Of a stretch of 60,380 bases of DNA, positions 27,073 to 36,190 are shown piece by piece; position 1 is the stretch's first letter; every line of letters starts with the position of its first letter. The position numbers and the translations under genes were made by a program. A model generated the notes under the pieces. It saw only the letters and a list, made by a program, of their open reading frames with translations. It was not told where the DNA came from and did no database searches. The stretch comes from Hormoscilla sp. GUM202. GTDB lineage: Bacteria > Cyanobacteriota > Cyanobacteriia > Cyanobacteriales > Desertifilaceae. Where the stretch lies: contig RFFC02000041.1 of assembly GCA_005518205.2 (NCBI GenBank), positions 1 through 60,380 on the forward strand, given 5' to 3'.

Positions 27073-27401
27073 CCTCAGCAATCCCATTAACTTTACCCCA
27101 GATGGGGGTTGATTTTCCAGAAATGTAATAGCCGCTTTTAATGTTTTTTGCATCGCCGATCGGTACATCCCCAAGGCTTGCAGGGCTTGCGCTTGGTTAA
27201 TCTGAGTGCCGATAACTCCCTGCATGTCCCCTGCTTGGCGGTAATAGCCAGCTGTTTCTTGCCATGTTTCTACCGCCTTTGCCGATTTTCCCAGTCCTAA
27301 TTCTAGATTGCCTTTAGCATTGAGGACGGCGGCGATAATCTGCGGAGATTTTTTCCCCTGTAATAATGATAGACTATTTGCGATCGCCGATTCCGCACGG
27401 A
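27073..27401 (-). pseudogene. TPR-segment remnant of a CHAT/TPR-type protein
   Basis: The frame SLSLLQGKKSPQIIAAVLNAKGNLELGLGKSAKAVETW followed by AGYYRQAGDMQGVIGTQINQAQALQALGMY resembles the TPR stretch at the start of large cyanobacterial TPR-CHAT proteins. Its 5-prime end dissolves into the 21-bp minisatellite at 27402-27510 and there is no C-terminal CHAT domain, so it is a fragment. Confidence 0.6.
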
Positions 27402-27510
27402 CTAGCATTACTAACGCACGGACTAGCTTTGCTAACCTACGGGCCAACCTTGCTAACCCACGGGCCAACCTTGCTAACGCACGGGCCAACCTTGCTAACG
27501 CACGACTGCT
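27402..27510. repeat. 21-bp minisatellite
   Basis: About five imperfect units of CACGGGCCAACCTTGCTAAC plus one base, in tandem without spacers. Because 21 is divisible by three, both strands stay open: LARLARG-type heptads on the minus strand and ANLANAR-type on the plus. It is not a CRISPR, since units abut directly. Confidence 0.8.
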
Positions 27511-28133
27511 TCGGGGAAACTAATTTACAATCGGATAGCTGTACGGCTGCACCTTACCGAAGCACGAACGAGGGCGATGGAAGCACGACTGCATATTTTA
27601 GTCGTCACCACACTGTTTAACAAAGCCAAGATGAACCTTGCTTGCGCAACCATGAACTTTGCCGCAGCAAAATTGCTTTTGGAGAAAGCAAAAATCATTC
27701 TGGCCACTAAAAACCCGATCTTACAGAAGCAAAAACCATGATTTGGCAGGCACCCCCGCTTTTGGCTTCTCACAAAACGACTTTGGCAGTGGCACGGTTC
27801 CCTCGTTAAGCTCCCCGAACCCATCGGGGAACTAAAAAAAGATGTCGGATGTCTGCAAAATTAAACCTGTGGGGCTCTCTGGGCATCAGCTCTTCCCCCC
27901 ATCTGGCAGGCGATACAGCCTTGTCGCCCCGTTCAGCAGATCTCGCTGACAGCTATGACCTGATAATTGACCGTTAAACCATATTACAGACCAAATGCAT
28001 TGTTATATGCGAAGTATCACTAAGACCAGGACAACGTTCTCCTCCTGCATGGAGCGTCTTAGTTATGACACATGACTTTGGGTCTCCCGTCGCGCAGTTT
28101 TTTCGGATTTCGGCTGAGTTAACCCCTCGTTCT
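27511..28133. other. Gene-poor stretch after the minisatellite
   Basis: The plus-strand frame at about 27545-27740 (A-rich, helical-looking, ending before 27742) looks like decayed continuation of a repeat protein rather than a gene. 27870-28130 holds no recognisable feature apart from several short imperfect hairpins. Confidence 0.4.
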
Positions 28134-28598
28134 CTACCGAGATAATCTATTGCAGTAATCCTTGTCGGCATTGTTTCCTACATAGTTAATCTCATGTCCC
28201 ATGTGAGCGCCTCCTCCGTGGGTATCTCTGTCTATATATCCACGAGAGGTCAAGTACATGTCTAGGGGCCAATAAGTTCTTGACGGGTGCTTATTTAGTT
28301 TATATTTTTCTACAACTCCATCTACCTGTTTTCCATTTTCTATCTCCCTCAATGCATCCTTTTGACGCCCTCCTGTCGAAGCGAAATATATATTCTTGGG
28401 ACCACTATGGGTAGTGTTATCTGATGCTTTTTCCCGCAGGACATTTGTCGCAGTTACATGATAGTAACTTCCACGATCTGTACAAAATTTAGAAGGCGTG
28501 TTTGTTCCGTACATTGCCAGGGCTGGGGATATGCTACCTATGCTGGCAATCAGCACTATTATTAACACTAAAATACTTTTCCTCATGTATTTATACAT
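28134..28598 (-). CDS. Small secreted protein, unknown family
   Basis: 154 residues (or 150 from the ATG at 28586). A clear signal peptide, RKSILVLIIVLIASIGSISPALA, precedes a mature domain of about 125 residues with two cysteines (KFCTDRG near its start, DYCNRLS at its end) that could form a disulfide, and a His/Gly-rich HGGGAHMGHEINYVGN motif that could bind a metal. I do not recognise the family. It lies 230 bp downstream of the sigma-factor gene on the same strand, which makes it a candidate member of that regulon. Confidence 0.65.
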   Translation of the reverse strand: MYKYMRKSILVLIIVLIASIGSISPALAMYGTNTPSKFCTDRGSYYHVTATNVLREKASDNTTHSGPKNIYFASTGGRQKDALREIENGKQVDGVVEKYKLNKHPSRTYWPLDMYLTSRGYIDRDTHGGGAHMGHEINYVGNNADKDYCNRLSR

Positions 28599-28829
28599 TT
28601 TGGCTTCCCTAATTCTTCATAATTAAGACGGGGATGATGGCATATTTCTGAAGATTCCTCCTTATTTTCTACTTTGGGAACCTTAACAAGACCATATAGT
28701 GCGTCCTATACATTTGTGCAAATTTCTCCGATGGGATATGATGGCACCAAACCCTTACAGGGTAAGGTTTTCAACAAAAACGCCAGTTGCACAACTCATG
28801 AACGGCTCGCGGCTATCACCTTAAATGTC

Positions 28830-29927
28830 TTATCCCGTGTCGAACTCGGCAACAAAACTTGGGGTGATCGGAGTCGAACCGCAAACTGTATCGACCAAAG
28901 CGTTGGCTCTCCACAAATGCTGTTCTGCTTTTTCTGGATGAACAAGCACTGCTTGCGATGAGCGAAGTCGAACTGCCACTGGTACCCACTCCCTTGTTGT
29001 CGATAAAGCATGTGTCTCCTCTGAGGAATGTATCGTCGGCTTTTCTACTATAGCTAGTGGGGTTGGTGATGGCGATCGCACCGACACTTTCGCACAAATT
29101 TCCTTGATTTTCTCGCCCACTAGAGCCAATTGAGCGACTGCACACCAGACAAAGGACGCTTTTTCTTTCTCTGCTACTGACGCACACTCCCTTGCTGCCG
29201 ATACAGTCAGTGTCTCCTTCCCTATAGAATCATCCGACTGTATCTTCGGCTTTTCTACTTGGGCCACTGGGGTTGACGATTTCTTCCCTGCTGGCTCCAA
29301 GGCAGTTGCTAGATCCTCCTCATCTCGGAAATAGCCCCTCAACTTCGTCTCCAACTGTTTGCGTGCCAAAGATATCCGCTTGCAGACGCTATCGTAGGAT
29401 ATCCCTTGCTGCTCGGCAATTTCAAAATGCTTCAGCCCTTCATAATAATGTAAAACAAATGTATCCCGCATTTTTTGGGGTAAGGAGGCTACTGCCCGTC
29501 GGATCGCGACATACTTCTCCTCCATCTCCAGTACCATCTGGGGCGATGCCACCGCAGAGGCCGTAGACATTGCCGACCTATCGCTCATCCATTCAATATT
29601 TTCTACCCCGACAGGGCCCCGAGAGCGTTTTCTGATGATATCGATGCAGACGTTGCGAGTCAACTTCATCAGCCAAGCTTGGAAGTTAGCAATTTCGGCC
29701 CCGAACTGTTGCACCTTTTTCCAAGCTTTGAGACTGACCGTACTCAGAGCATCTTCGGCCTCCGTTGGGTTCCAGTTCATCAACTTGAGACAGCAGCGAT
29801 AAAGCATGCCTTCATGTTTCAGCCATTGCTGCCAAAACACCGAGACGATCTCAGACTGGCCACTCTGTGTCAATGCTCTGTCCCTCTTATCTGTCCGTCC
29901 GGCGCTTGCTGTGGCAATCATCATCAT
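28830..29927 (-). CDS. ECF-like sigma-70 family sigma factor with long C-terminal extension
   Basis: 365 residues. Region 2 is seen in TEAEDALSTVSLKAWKKVQQFG and FQAWLMKLTRNVCIDIIRKR; region 4 in LPQKMRDTFVLHYYEGLKHFEIAEQQGISYDSVCKRISLARKQL. Sigma factors of this size normally end near residue 200. The remaining 160 residues contain two related blocks beginning VEKPKIQSDDS and VEKPTIHSSEE, each leading to a SAAREC/STTREW segment, so the tail arose by duplication. It may bind an anti-sigma partner; none is adjacent. The small secreted gene follows on the same strand. Confidence 0.85.
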   Translation of the reverse strand: MMMIATASAGRTDKRDRALTQSGQSEIVSVFWQQWLKHEGMLYRCCLKLMNWNPTEAEDALSTVSLKAWKKVQQFGAEIANFQAWLMKLTRNVCIDIIRKRSRGPVGVENIEWMSDRSAMSTASAVASPQMVLEMEEKYVAIRRAVASLPQKMRDTFVLHYYEGLKHFEIAEQQGISYDSVCKRISLARKQLETKLRGYFRDEEDLATALEPAGKKSSTPVAQVEKPKIQSDDSIGKETLTVSAARECASVAEKEKASFVWCAVAQLALVGEKIKEICAKVSVRSPSPTPLAIVEKPTIHSSEETHALSTTREWVPVAVRLRSSQAVLVHPEKAEQHLWRANALVDTVCGSTPITPSFVAEFDTG

Positions 29928-30808
29928 TTGCGCGTATTATATCAAGTCTTAAATAGTAGTACATAACAATACTCCGGACAGTTTTTCGACCCCAGAACCA
30001 CTGCAGAGCAAGGGTTGCAGCCTAATGGCATCAATACGGATGCAAGTTAGCCCTGGGGCTGACTTGCATCCGTATTGCTCATCCAGCCAAGACTGACGCT
30101 GCAAGCCTTACAGCTACGTACACCCAAAGCGGTTCGGAGTATTGACATAAGTACCATGGGGATGTCAAGTTTGGCTTGCGGCTACGGGTTTCTTGGCCTT
30201 TCCCGCCCCGATACAGAACAGACGCTCTTCCCCTCCCATTGCTGACAAATTCTGAGCAAGATTGGGAAACTGGGGGGCGACATGCCTGCTAAAATCCTTA
30301 CTGGGTAATGATTTCAGCATTCGCTTTTGCCTCAAGGACAATCCACCTTTATCCACCATATCCTTAGGTTGGGTAAGGGACAACGTCGAACTCAATTGAC
30401 CCCCATACCCGTTGCCGCAAAATAGATTCGTTATGTCGATCGGTCTAGAGTATCGGACTGTAATGAAACAGCCCTGCCCCTACCCCCTCACCTGACTTTT
30501 CCTGCTAAGTTCTACAATCACCTCATAGCAAGGGTTTGGGAACTTATGTTCTTTATCAAGAAATTTAACTTATTGAGAAGACACGAGTTTACAAGGTTTT
30601 CAGAGCGTCAAAATTTTCTTGCAAAAAGATAACGGGAAAAGTCAGGTAGCGCTACGGGGGGGTTACTTCCTTTCGCACAAGGATCTCTCAATTGGATCCC
30701 CCCCCTCGCAATGACATATTGGCTGCTGGAGATCGCGCAGTTCCCGATCTTTCGCAGTATAACCGCTGACTACTATCCTCTGACTACTATCCTCTGACAA
30801 AATTTACT
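29928..30808. other. Long intergenic region with hairpins
   Basis: No gene supported; a minus-strand frame at 30165-30395 has no recognisable content. Features seen are the hairpin at 30032-30077 and an inverted repeat CACCTGACTTTTCC (about 30489) / GGGAAAAGTCAGGT (about 30632) bounding 160 bp, which could be another miniature element. The 30760-30800 stretch repeats CTGACTACTATCCT twice. Confidence 0.45.
30032..30077. repeat. 22-bp stem hairpin upstream of the sigma gene
   Basis: CAATACGGATGCAAGTTAGC (continuing CC) pairs with its complement across a 2-nt loop; the only deviation is a G.U-compatible position. It lies 105 bp upstream of the sigma-factor start and lacks a T tract, so a regulatory or repeat role is likelier than termination. 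Confidence 0.6.
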
Positions 30809-31765
30809 ATGTCATACGATCGCGAAAAACAAGTTGCCATCTCCGCAGCAATAGTAGCTGCAAGATTATGCCAGCAAGTGCGCCGGGATATTCCCGTAGC
30901 GATGGAAAAGAAGGACAAAAGCCCGGTCACTGTAGCTGATTATGGCTCCCAAGCAGTAATCTGCAAAGCCCTAGGAGAGGCGTTTCCCCATGACCCAGTC
31001 GTGGGTGAAGAAGATGCTACGGAACTGCGGCAACTGGAAATGGTAGAAACCTCTATCTCGGTCGCAAACTACGTGCAGGAATTGATACCCGAGGCAACCC
31101 CAGAACAGATCGCAGCCTGGATCGATCGCGGCAATGGCACGGTTTCCCCCCGCTATTGGACCTTGGACCCGATCGATGGTACAAAAGGTTTTCTGCGTCA
31201 AGACCAATATGCAGTCGCGATCGCCCTCGTGGAAGATGGCCAGGTGAAGGTGGGAGTCATGGCCTGTCCGGCCCTGCCCGGGTCGGGCCCAGAACCCGGG
31301 ATGCTATTTGTAGCAGTGCGCGGCCAGGGGGCGACGATGATGCCCCTTGCTGGCGGCCAAGAACAAAAAATTCGCGTTGTCCAGGCGGACGATCTGGCTT
31401 CTTTACGCTTTGTCGAAAGTGTAGAATCAGCCCATGGAGACCAGTCCCGACAAAATCGGGTCGCCCAGGCCGCAGGCATTACCCAGCCTTCTGTGCGGGT
31501 TGACTCCCAGGCTAAGTATGGTATAGTTGCATCCGGACAAGCTGCCCTCTATCTGCGCCTGCCCTCCCCCAAGCATCCCGACTACCGGGAGAATATTTGG
31601 GACCATGCCGCTGGCGCGATCGTGGTCGAAGAAGCGGGTGGCCGCGTCACCGATATGCTTGGGTTACCCCTAAATTTTGCTGATGGAGTCAAGATGATGC
31701 ATAACCGGGGCGTGGTGGTCAGCAATGGCACGATTCACGATCGGGTGTTGGCAGCCTTGCAATAG
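30809..31765 (+). CDS. 3'(2'),5'-bisphosphate nucleotidase (CysQ/HAL2 type)
   Basis: 318 residues, Mg-dependent, Li-sensitive phosphatase superfamily. Metal and catalytic motifs: PVTVADYGSQA, VVGEEDA, YWTLDPIDGTKGFLRQDQYAVAIALV and NIWDHAAGAIVVEEAGG. The extended insertion between EEDA and DPIDGT matches HAL2-like enzymes that turn 3'-phosphoadenosine-5'-phosphate into AMP, clearing the by-product of sulfate activation and sulfotransfer. The sulfotransferase remnant at 10.9 kb is unrelated in position. A terminator lies at 31855. Confidence 0.93.
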   Translation: MSYDREKQVAISAAIVAARLCQQVRRDIPVAMEKKDKSPVTVADYGSQAVICKALGEAFPHDPVVGEEDATELRQLEMVETSISVANYVQELIPEATPEQIAAWIDRGNGTVSPRYWTLDPIDGTKGFLRQDQYAVAIALVEDGQVKVGVMACPALPGSGPEPGMLFVAVRGQGATMMPLAGGQEQKIRVVQADDLASLRFVESVESAHGDQSRQNRVAQAAGITQPSVRVDSQAKYGIVASGQAALYLRLPSPKHPDYRENIWDHAAGAIVVEEAGGRVTDMLGLPLNFADGVKMMHNRGVVVSNGTIHDRVLAALQ

Positions 31766-31854
31766 TAGCAGATATCCACAAGTCAACCGGTGACCGCATG
31801 TTGTCCTGAGTCTTGCAATGCCTGTTATCTTTGCATGCCCGCCTCCGATGTGCT

Positions 31855-31876
31855 CCCGATGCCTTCGGGGGTTTTT
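31855..31876 (+). terminator. Rho-independent terminator of the nucleotidase gene
   Basis: CCCGA-TGCCT-TCGGGG stem-loop followed directly by GTTTTT, 90 bp after the stop codon. Confidence 0.7.
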
Positions 31877-32083
31877 GCGAAGCATAAAGAAGGCATCGCA
31901 GCGGGCGATCGCCCCCCCGGACCATCTCGGACAGAAACTCCCGTAAGCCCAGCAGAGATCGTCCCTGCCCACGAGGTGGTCACGCTGCCCGATGGCCAGG
32001 TACAGTTAGTAGCTTATCTTACTCCAGGTACAACCCCAAGAGATGATTTCTGGGAAATAACCCGCTGGTATACCATGAATTAA
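31858..32083 (+). pseudogene. Possible gene tail ending WEITRWY, unknown
   Basis: The frame's last 45 codons (PAEIVPAHEVVTLPDGQVQL, then TPRDDFWEITRWY) look like real protein, but the preceding part is the terminator and repeat sequence, so this is probably the 3-prime end of a lost gene. I do not recognise it. Confidence 0.3.
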
Positions 32084-32668
32084 ATTATTTGTCAACCGTA
32101 GTGATGGAGGTAGCAAAAAAAGCTTGTGCTTCGACTAGGGTGTTTGAGAAAGATTTGAGTCCCGAAAAGACATAAGCGTCCGCGAAAATCTACCCTTTCA
32201 GGCGATGGCAGGGGGTTTCAAGCATAAATACACAGATTTATGGCAATGATATCACTGTATCCAGTCTATACCAAATCGTTGAAATAACGCAAGTAGGCGT
32301 GATAAAAAAGAAAGATTAGCAATAAGATCGGAGAAGAAAAGAGGGAAAGATTAGAATATTAAAAGGAGAAGGCAATTGGGTAAAAGTTGTACTTATATGT
32401 AAGAGAGGAGATAGGTGAGTAATGGCGCGAAAGGGAAAGGGGGAGAGATGTTGACAAAAAAGAGATATGCTGTCGCCCATTTAAATTGCATAAAGAGAAA
32501 AGCTGAAAGCCTTGTCATTAATGGGTTTAGCAATTTTGAATGAGAAAGAAAGAATTTGGAATTGCTTATGATGTGAGAGTAGAAAAAAGATGCTCTGCCA
32601 TTGAGATCGATATCCAGAACCAGAGGCGCTTCACCATTATTAGTAAGCTTTAGATCCAAAGGTGCGAT
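32084..32668. other. AT-rich intergenic region
   Basis: I see no gene. Purine-rich strand bias is strong around 32300-32580 (runs of GGAAAG, AGAGAG). A segment near 32520-32570 (GCAATTTTGAATGAGA...GGAATTGCTTATGA) resembles 35010-35050, just ahead of ribD. Confidence 0.35.
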
Positions 32669-32733
32669 CGCCAGCGTTCGTAGTAAATACTTTAGTGTTT
32701 GCCAGCGTTCGTAGTAAACACTAAAGTGTTTGC
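32669..32733. repeat. Two tandem GCCAGCGTTCGTAGTAAA repeats
   Basis: Two 31-nt units in direct repeat, each with an AAACACTAAAGTGTTT-type palindrome (the first unit diverged). Same family as 22534-22560. Confidence 0.75.
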
Positions 32734-32743
32734 CCGGAATAGA

Positions 32744-33349
32744 TTAGGGCACGGCCATGCCCCGCTGCACCGCTGGACGCTGCTGAACCGCTTCCATCCA
32801 GCGTTTCAAATTTCGATGATTATCCAGAGTTAAACCCACAAACTCATAGACAGCAACCCAAGGATAAATCGCAATATCCGCGATCGAATAATCCCCGCCA
32901 CAGACAAACTCATGTCCAGATAACTGCGTATCCAAGACAGCATAGAGTCGCAGAGTCTCCTTTTCATAGCGGGCGATCGCATAAGGAATCTGTTCAGTAG
33001 CAAAGCGCTTAAAATGACTAAGCTGACCAAACATCGGGCCCACACCTCCCATCTGCAACATCAACCATTCTATCACATGAAAGCGATCTTTTTGGTCAGT
33101 GGGGAGTAATTTTCCCGTTTTTTCCGCCAGATAGATCGGGATCGCACCCGACTCAAACACAGTTATCCCCGTATCCCGGTCGATTATCGCCGGAATCTTG
33201 CTATTGGGATTAATCGCCACGAACTCCGGAGTAAACTGATCGCCTTTGGTGATGTCAACGTTGTGGACGTTGTAAGGAAGTTCCACTTCCTCTAGCATAA
33301 TCGAAGCTTTGCGCCCGTTCGGTGTCCCGAAGGTATAAAGGTCAATCAT
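32744..33349 (-). CDS. Glutathione S-transferase (YfcG/YghU-like)
   Basis: 201 residues, thioredoxin-fold N-terminal domain plus helical C-terminal domain. MIDLYTFGTPNGRKASIMLEE and VAINPNSKIPAIIDRDTGITVFESGAI contain the Asn/Ser glutathione-binding residues typical of nu-class GSTs (YfcG, YghU) that act as disulfide-bond reductases. YSIADIAIYPWV is the N-capping motif of the C-terminal domain. Cytoplasmic; a single gene with no evident partners. Confidence 0.92.
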   Translation of the reverse strand: MIDLYTFGTPNGRKASIMLEEVELPYNVHNVDITKGDQFTPEFVAINPNSKIPAIIDRDTGITVFESGAIPIYLAEKTGKLLPTDQKDRFHVIEWLMLQMGGVGPMFGQLSHFKRFATEQIPYAIARYEKETLRLYAVLDTQLSGHEFVCGGDYSIADIAIYPWVAVYEFVGLTLDNHRNLKRWMEAVQQRPAVQRGMAVP

Positions 33350-33539
33350 CTTCAGTGACTTCTCCTGGTGAATGTGCTAACTGCTGACTCGGCGGCCATT
33401 AAAGAGGCGATCGGGCCAGCTTGGGCATATAGCAATAATAAATCATTTCTGGTATCCGATTTTTCTGAAGTGCAACCCGTTTTCTCCATAAATCTCCTTT
33501 CTGGGCAACTGGTGGGCGGTGCCCACCCTACATTGTCTC

Positions 33540-33634
33540 TCTTTTTCCGGATCCCGAGAAGCCCCCCCTGAAAAAGCTTACCAGTAGATGCACCCTGATG
33601 ATACTCCTCCAGTCCCTTGGGCTGGGGGATTTTT
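33540..33634. repeat. About 95-bp repeat, copy 1 of 3, ending in terminator-like hairpin
   Basis: Common parts: TTTTCCGGAT, CCTGAAAAAG, CCAG-AGATGCACCCTGATG, then CCTCCAGTCCCTTGGGCTGG with GGGGATTTTTTT. Copies 2 and 3 lie at 33690-33780 and 34797-34893. The 3-prime stem plus T run of each could terminate transcription. Confidence 0.6.
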
Positions 33635-34678
33635 TTTCTGTCACAGTCGCCATCCCATCGGACCATATTGCCAGATAAAATCATCAGCCCTTTTTCCGGA
33701 TCCTCATCATCCCCTGAAGAAAATGATTGCCAGATACACCTGATACTCCTCCAGCCCTTTGGTTGGGGGAGTTTTTTTGGCCACAAGAGAAACCCTTAGT
33801 CCAGAAAACCGGTTTTCCCCTATAGGCAGTGCAGGAGTGCTAACAACCGGCTTTCTGATCGCGCAGCGTGGCGCAGCCATGCATCGCCTATTTTACAGCA
33901 TGAATATTTACCCGATCGCGTCCGCAACCACCCACCTACCTCAAGCCCGATCGCTTCCCATCAATCTACTGGCCTTTTTGTTCGGTCATGACTTTAGTTA
34001 CATCTTCTCTCTTGATTTGTATTTTCATCTATTAACGATATGAAGATCGAGGGGTTTTTTATCCTTGCCCCCAAATCGGCATTCACCGATGGACCCGGTT
34101 TCTCGCTAATACTTTTAATCTTACCTCTTGCCCGTCGGTCTAGAAACGGGGTTTCTGTCCTCCGATCGTTTATATAACCTCGCGCTTAACCAGCATATTT
34201 TTCTCGGATTTTTGAAATCTGTTGATTACAGTAGTTTGCAGGAAAGTTTAATACAGGGCCCTTAACAGCAGCAGTAGACAGCAGACTCTCTAGGAGGATA
34301 TATGGCGCTGTAAATATATCATTGATAATTCAGATTATATAATCTCAAAATATCGCCAAAGAGACCTAATAATCTTAGGTGCTCTAATCCAGAGCCAAAA
34401 ATTAAACAAAAACCGGCGGATGATTATTGCCCTGGTTGGCACTCATCAAAAGATTGAAGAGATCGCAAACGCCATTCACACCTTGCATAACTTGCATTTG
34501 GCTGCCTCTTCAACCTAGCTGGCCCGGTAATAATGGCGAATTGAGCGCTATTCTGAACCGTCAGATGCAGTAATAACTGGACAAGGATTCAGCGCACGCG
34601 GAGAGGAGAGCAGGGCGGTTGGAAACTCCCGCCCGTGAGTCAGGAATTTTCTGGCTGCTTTGCTTAGGGTTATGGCCC

Positions 34679-34726
34679 TTCGGTGTCTCGTGGGTAGTGC
34701 GAATAGCGCTCCCACGAGACACCGAA
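34679..34726. repeat. Perfect 16-bp-stem hairpin
   Basis: TTCGGTGTCTCGTGGG and its exact complement flank a 16-nt loop (TAGTGCGAATAGCGCT). No T tract; a palindromic repeat is likely. Confidence 0.7.
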
Positions 34727-35050
34727 AGAACGCGATCTGTTGTGAACATGACATTTGTTCTCTCCTAATCCCAAGCCTGCCCGTTTCTGCCTTGGGGATT
34801 TTTCCAGATATGCAAAATCCCTCCAGAAAAAGATTAACAGATGCACCCTGATGCTTTCCCTTAGCGCCACCGCCTGCTAGAGGATTTTTTTGCCAAATTG
34901 ATTTACCCTTGAGACAGATTAAACTGCAAGCAGCTTGAAGAACTCTCACTCGTTAAGCTGTTATGCATTATATTTTCATCAAGAGAAAAGCCCAGAGCAA
35001 TGTTCATAAATTGCTTTGGCAATTGGGAATGAGAGAATTTTGAATCGCTT

Positions 35051-36169
35051 ATGACCGAAGAACCGCCCGACCCGAAAAACAACCAGACCCTTGACCAGTT
35101 AATGATGCACCGGTGTATCGAACTCGCTCGTCGGGCTTGGGGACGGACAGCTCCCAATCCCTTGGTGGGTTGTGTAATATGTAAAGATGATCGGATAATC
35201 TCAGAAGGCTTTCATCCCCAGGCAGGGGAACCTCATGCCGAAGTGTTTGCCTTACGGGATGCTGGAGAACATGCCCGGGAGGCAACAGTCTATGTGAACC
35301 TGGAACCTTGCAATCACTACGGACGCACGCCTCCCTGTACGGAAGCTTTGATTGCTGCTGGAGTCAGTAAAGTGGTAGTGGGCATGGTTGACCCCGATCG
35401 CCGGGTATCTGGAACTGGCATAGAAAGGTTACGTGCCGCTGGCATTCAGGTCCTAGTGGGTGTAGAAGAGGATGCTTGCCAGCAGCTGAATGAGGCATTT
35501 ATCCATCGGATTCTTTACCAGCGTCCCTTTGGGATTCTAAAATATGCCATGACCCTGGACGGCAAGATTGCGACAACCCAGGGTCACAGTACCTGGGTGA
35601 CAGAGGTGGAAGCGAGAAAATGGGTGCATCAGTTGCGATCGGCTAGCGATGCGGTTATAGTTGGTGGCAATACGGTGCGTCAGGATAACCCCCAACTGAC
35701 AACCCATGGGGTGAGCGATCGCAATCCTTTGCGGGTAGTAATGTCTCGGCAGCTAGACTTGCCCGCAGCAGCGCAGCTGTGGGATACGGCAGGAGCTGCG
35801 ACTGTAGTCTTTACTACATTAGGGGCCAATCGGGATATGCAGCAGAAGCTACAAAAACAGGGAGTCGAAGTTGTAGAACTTTCCGATCTCAGCCCAACTC
35901 AGGTAATGGCCCATCTCTATGAACGGAATTTCCTCTCAGTTTTGTGGGAATGTGGGGGTGCCCTGGCCGCCCAGGCGATCGCGGACGGTGCAGTGCAAAA
36001 GATTGCCGCCTTCATCGCCCCGAAAATCATTGGCGGCACAGGGGCCCCCTCGCCAGTAGGAGATTTGGGGTTCACGGCCATGACTCAAGCTTTACCCTTA
36101 AGGAGACTGCAACTCACCCAGCTAGGGAACGATTTTTTGCTTACAGGCTACTTACAATTAAAACAATGA
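35051..36169 (+). CDS. ribD: RibD, bifunctional riboflavin biosynthesis deaminase/reductase
   Basis: 372 residues, the usual size. The N-terminal CMP/dCMP-deaminase-like zinc domain has HAEVFALRDAG and NLEPCNHYGRTPPCTEALI (His and two Cys ligands plus Glu). The C-terminal reductase domain starts about residue 155 (RPFGILKYAMTLDGKIAT) and contains VIVGGNTVRQDNPQLT and WECGGALAAQAI. It converts 2,5-diamino-6-ribosylamino-pyrimidinone phosphate to the ribitylamino uracil phosphate. No other rib gene is adjacent. Confidence 0.97.
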   Translation: MTEEPPDPKNNQTLDQLMMHRCIELARRAWGRTAPNPLVGCVICKDDRIISEGFHPQAGEPHAEVFALRDAGEHAREATVYVNLEPCNHYGRTPPCTEALIAAGVSKVVVGMVDPDRRVSGTGIERLRAAGIQVLVGVEEDACQQLNEAFIHRILYQRPFGILKYAMTLDGKIATTQGHSTWVTEVEARKWVHQLRSASDAVIVGGNTVRQDNPQLTTHGVSDRNPLRVVMSRQLDLPAAAQLWDTAGAATVVFTTLGANRDMQQKLQKQGVEVVELSDLSPTQVMAHLYERNFLSVLWECGGALAAQAIADGAVQKIAAFIAPKIIGGTGAPSPVGDLGFTAMTQALPLRRLQLTQLGNDFLLTGYLQLKQ

Positions 36170-36190
36170 AGAAAGACTAACAACAGTTTT

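Larger units (their letters stand above)
33350..35050. other. 1.7-kb gene-free, repeat-rich region
   Basis: No gene supported. It contains three copies of a repeat of about 95 bp (33540-33634, 33690-33780, 34797-34893), one GATCGCGCAGCGTGGCGCAG unit (33857-33880), a perfect 16-bp-stem hairpin (34679-34726) and a short frame near 34410-34515 (RMIIALVGTHQKIEEIANAI) that may be a gene remnant. Confidence 0.5.

Noticed and set aside
27402-27510. Possible CRISPR array
   Set aside because: Units of 21 bp abut directly without unique spacers, and no cas gene is nearby.
28801-28900. tRNA-like GGAGTCGAACCGC stretch
   Set aside because: It is within the sigma-factor coding sequence and no acceptor or anticodon stems can be formed around it.
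30165-30395. 76-codon minus-strand frame
   Set aside because: No recognisable motif, no ribosome site, lies in a repeat-bearing intergenic region.
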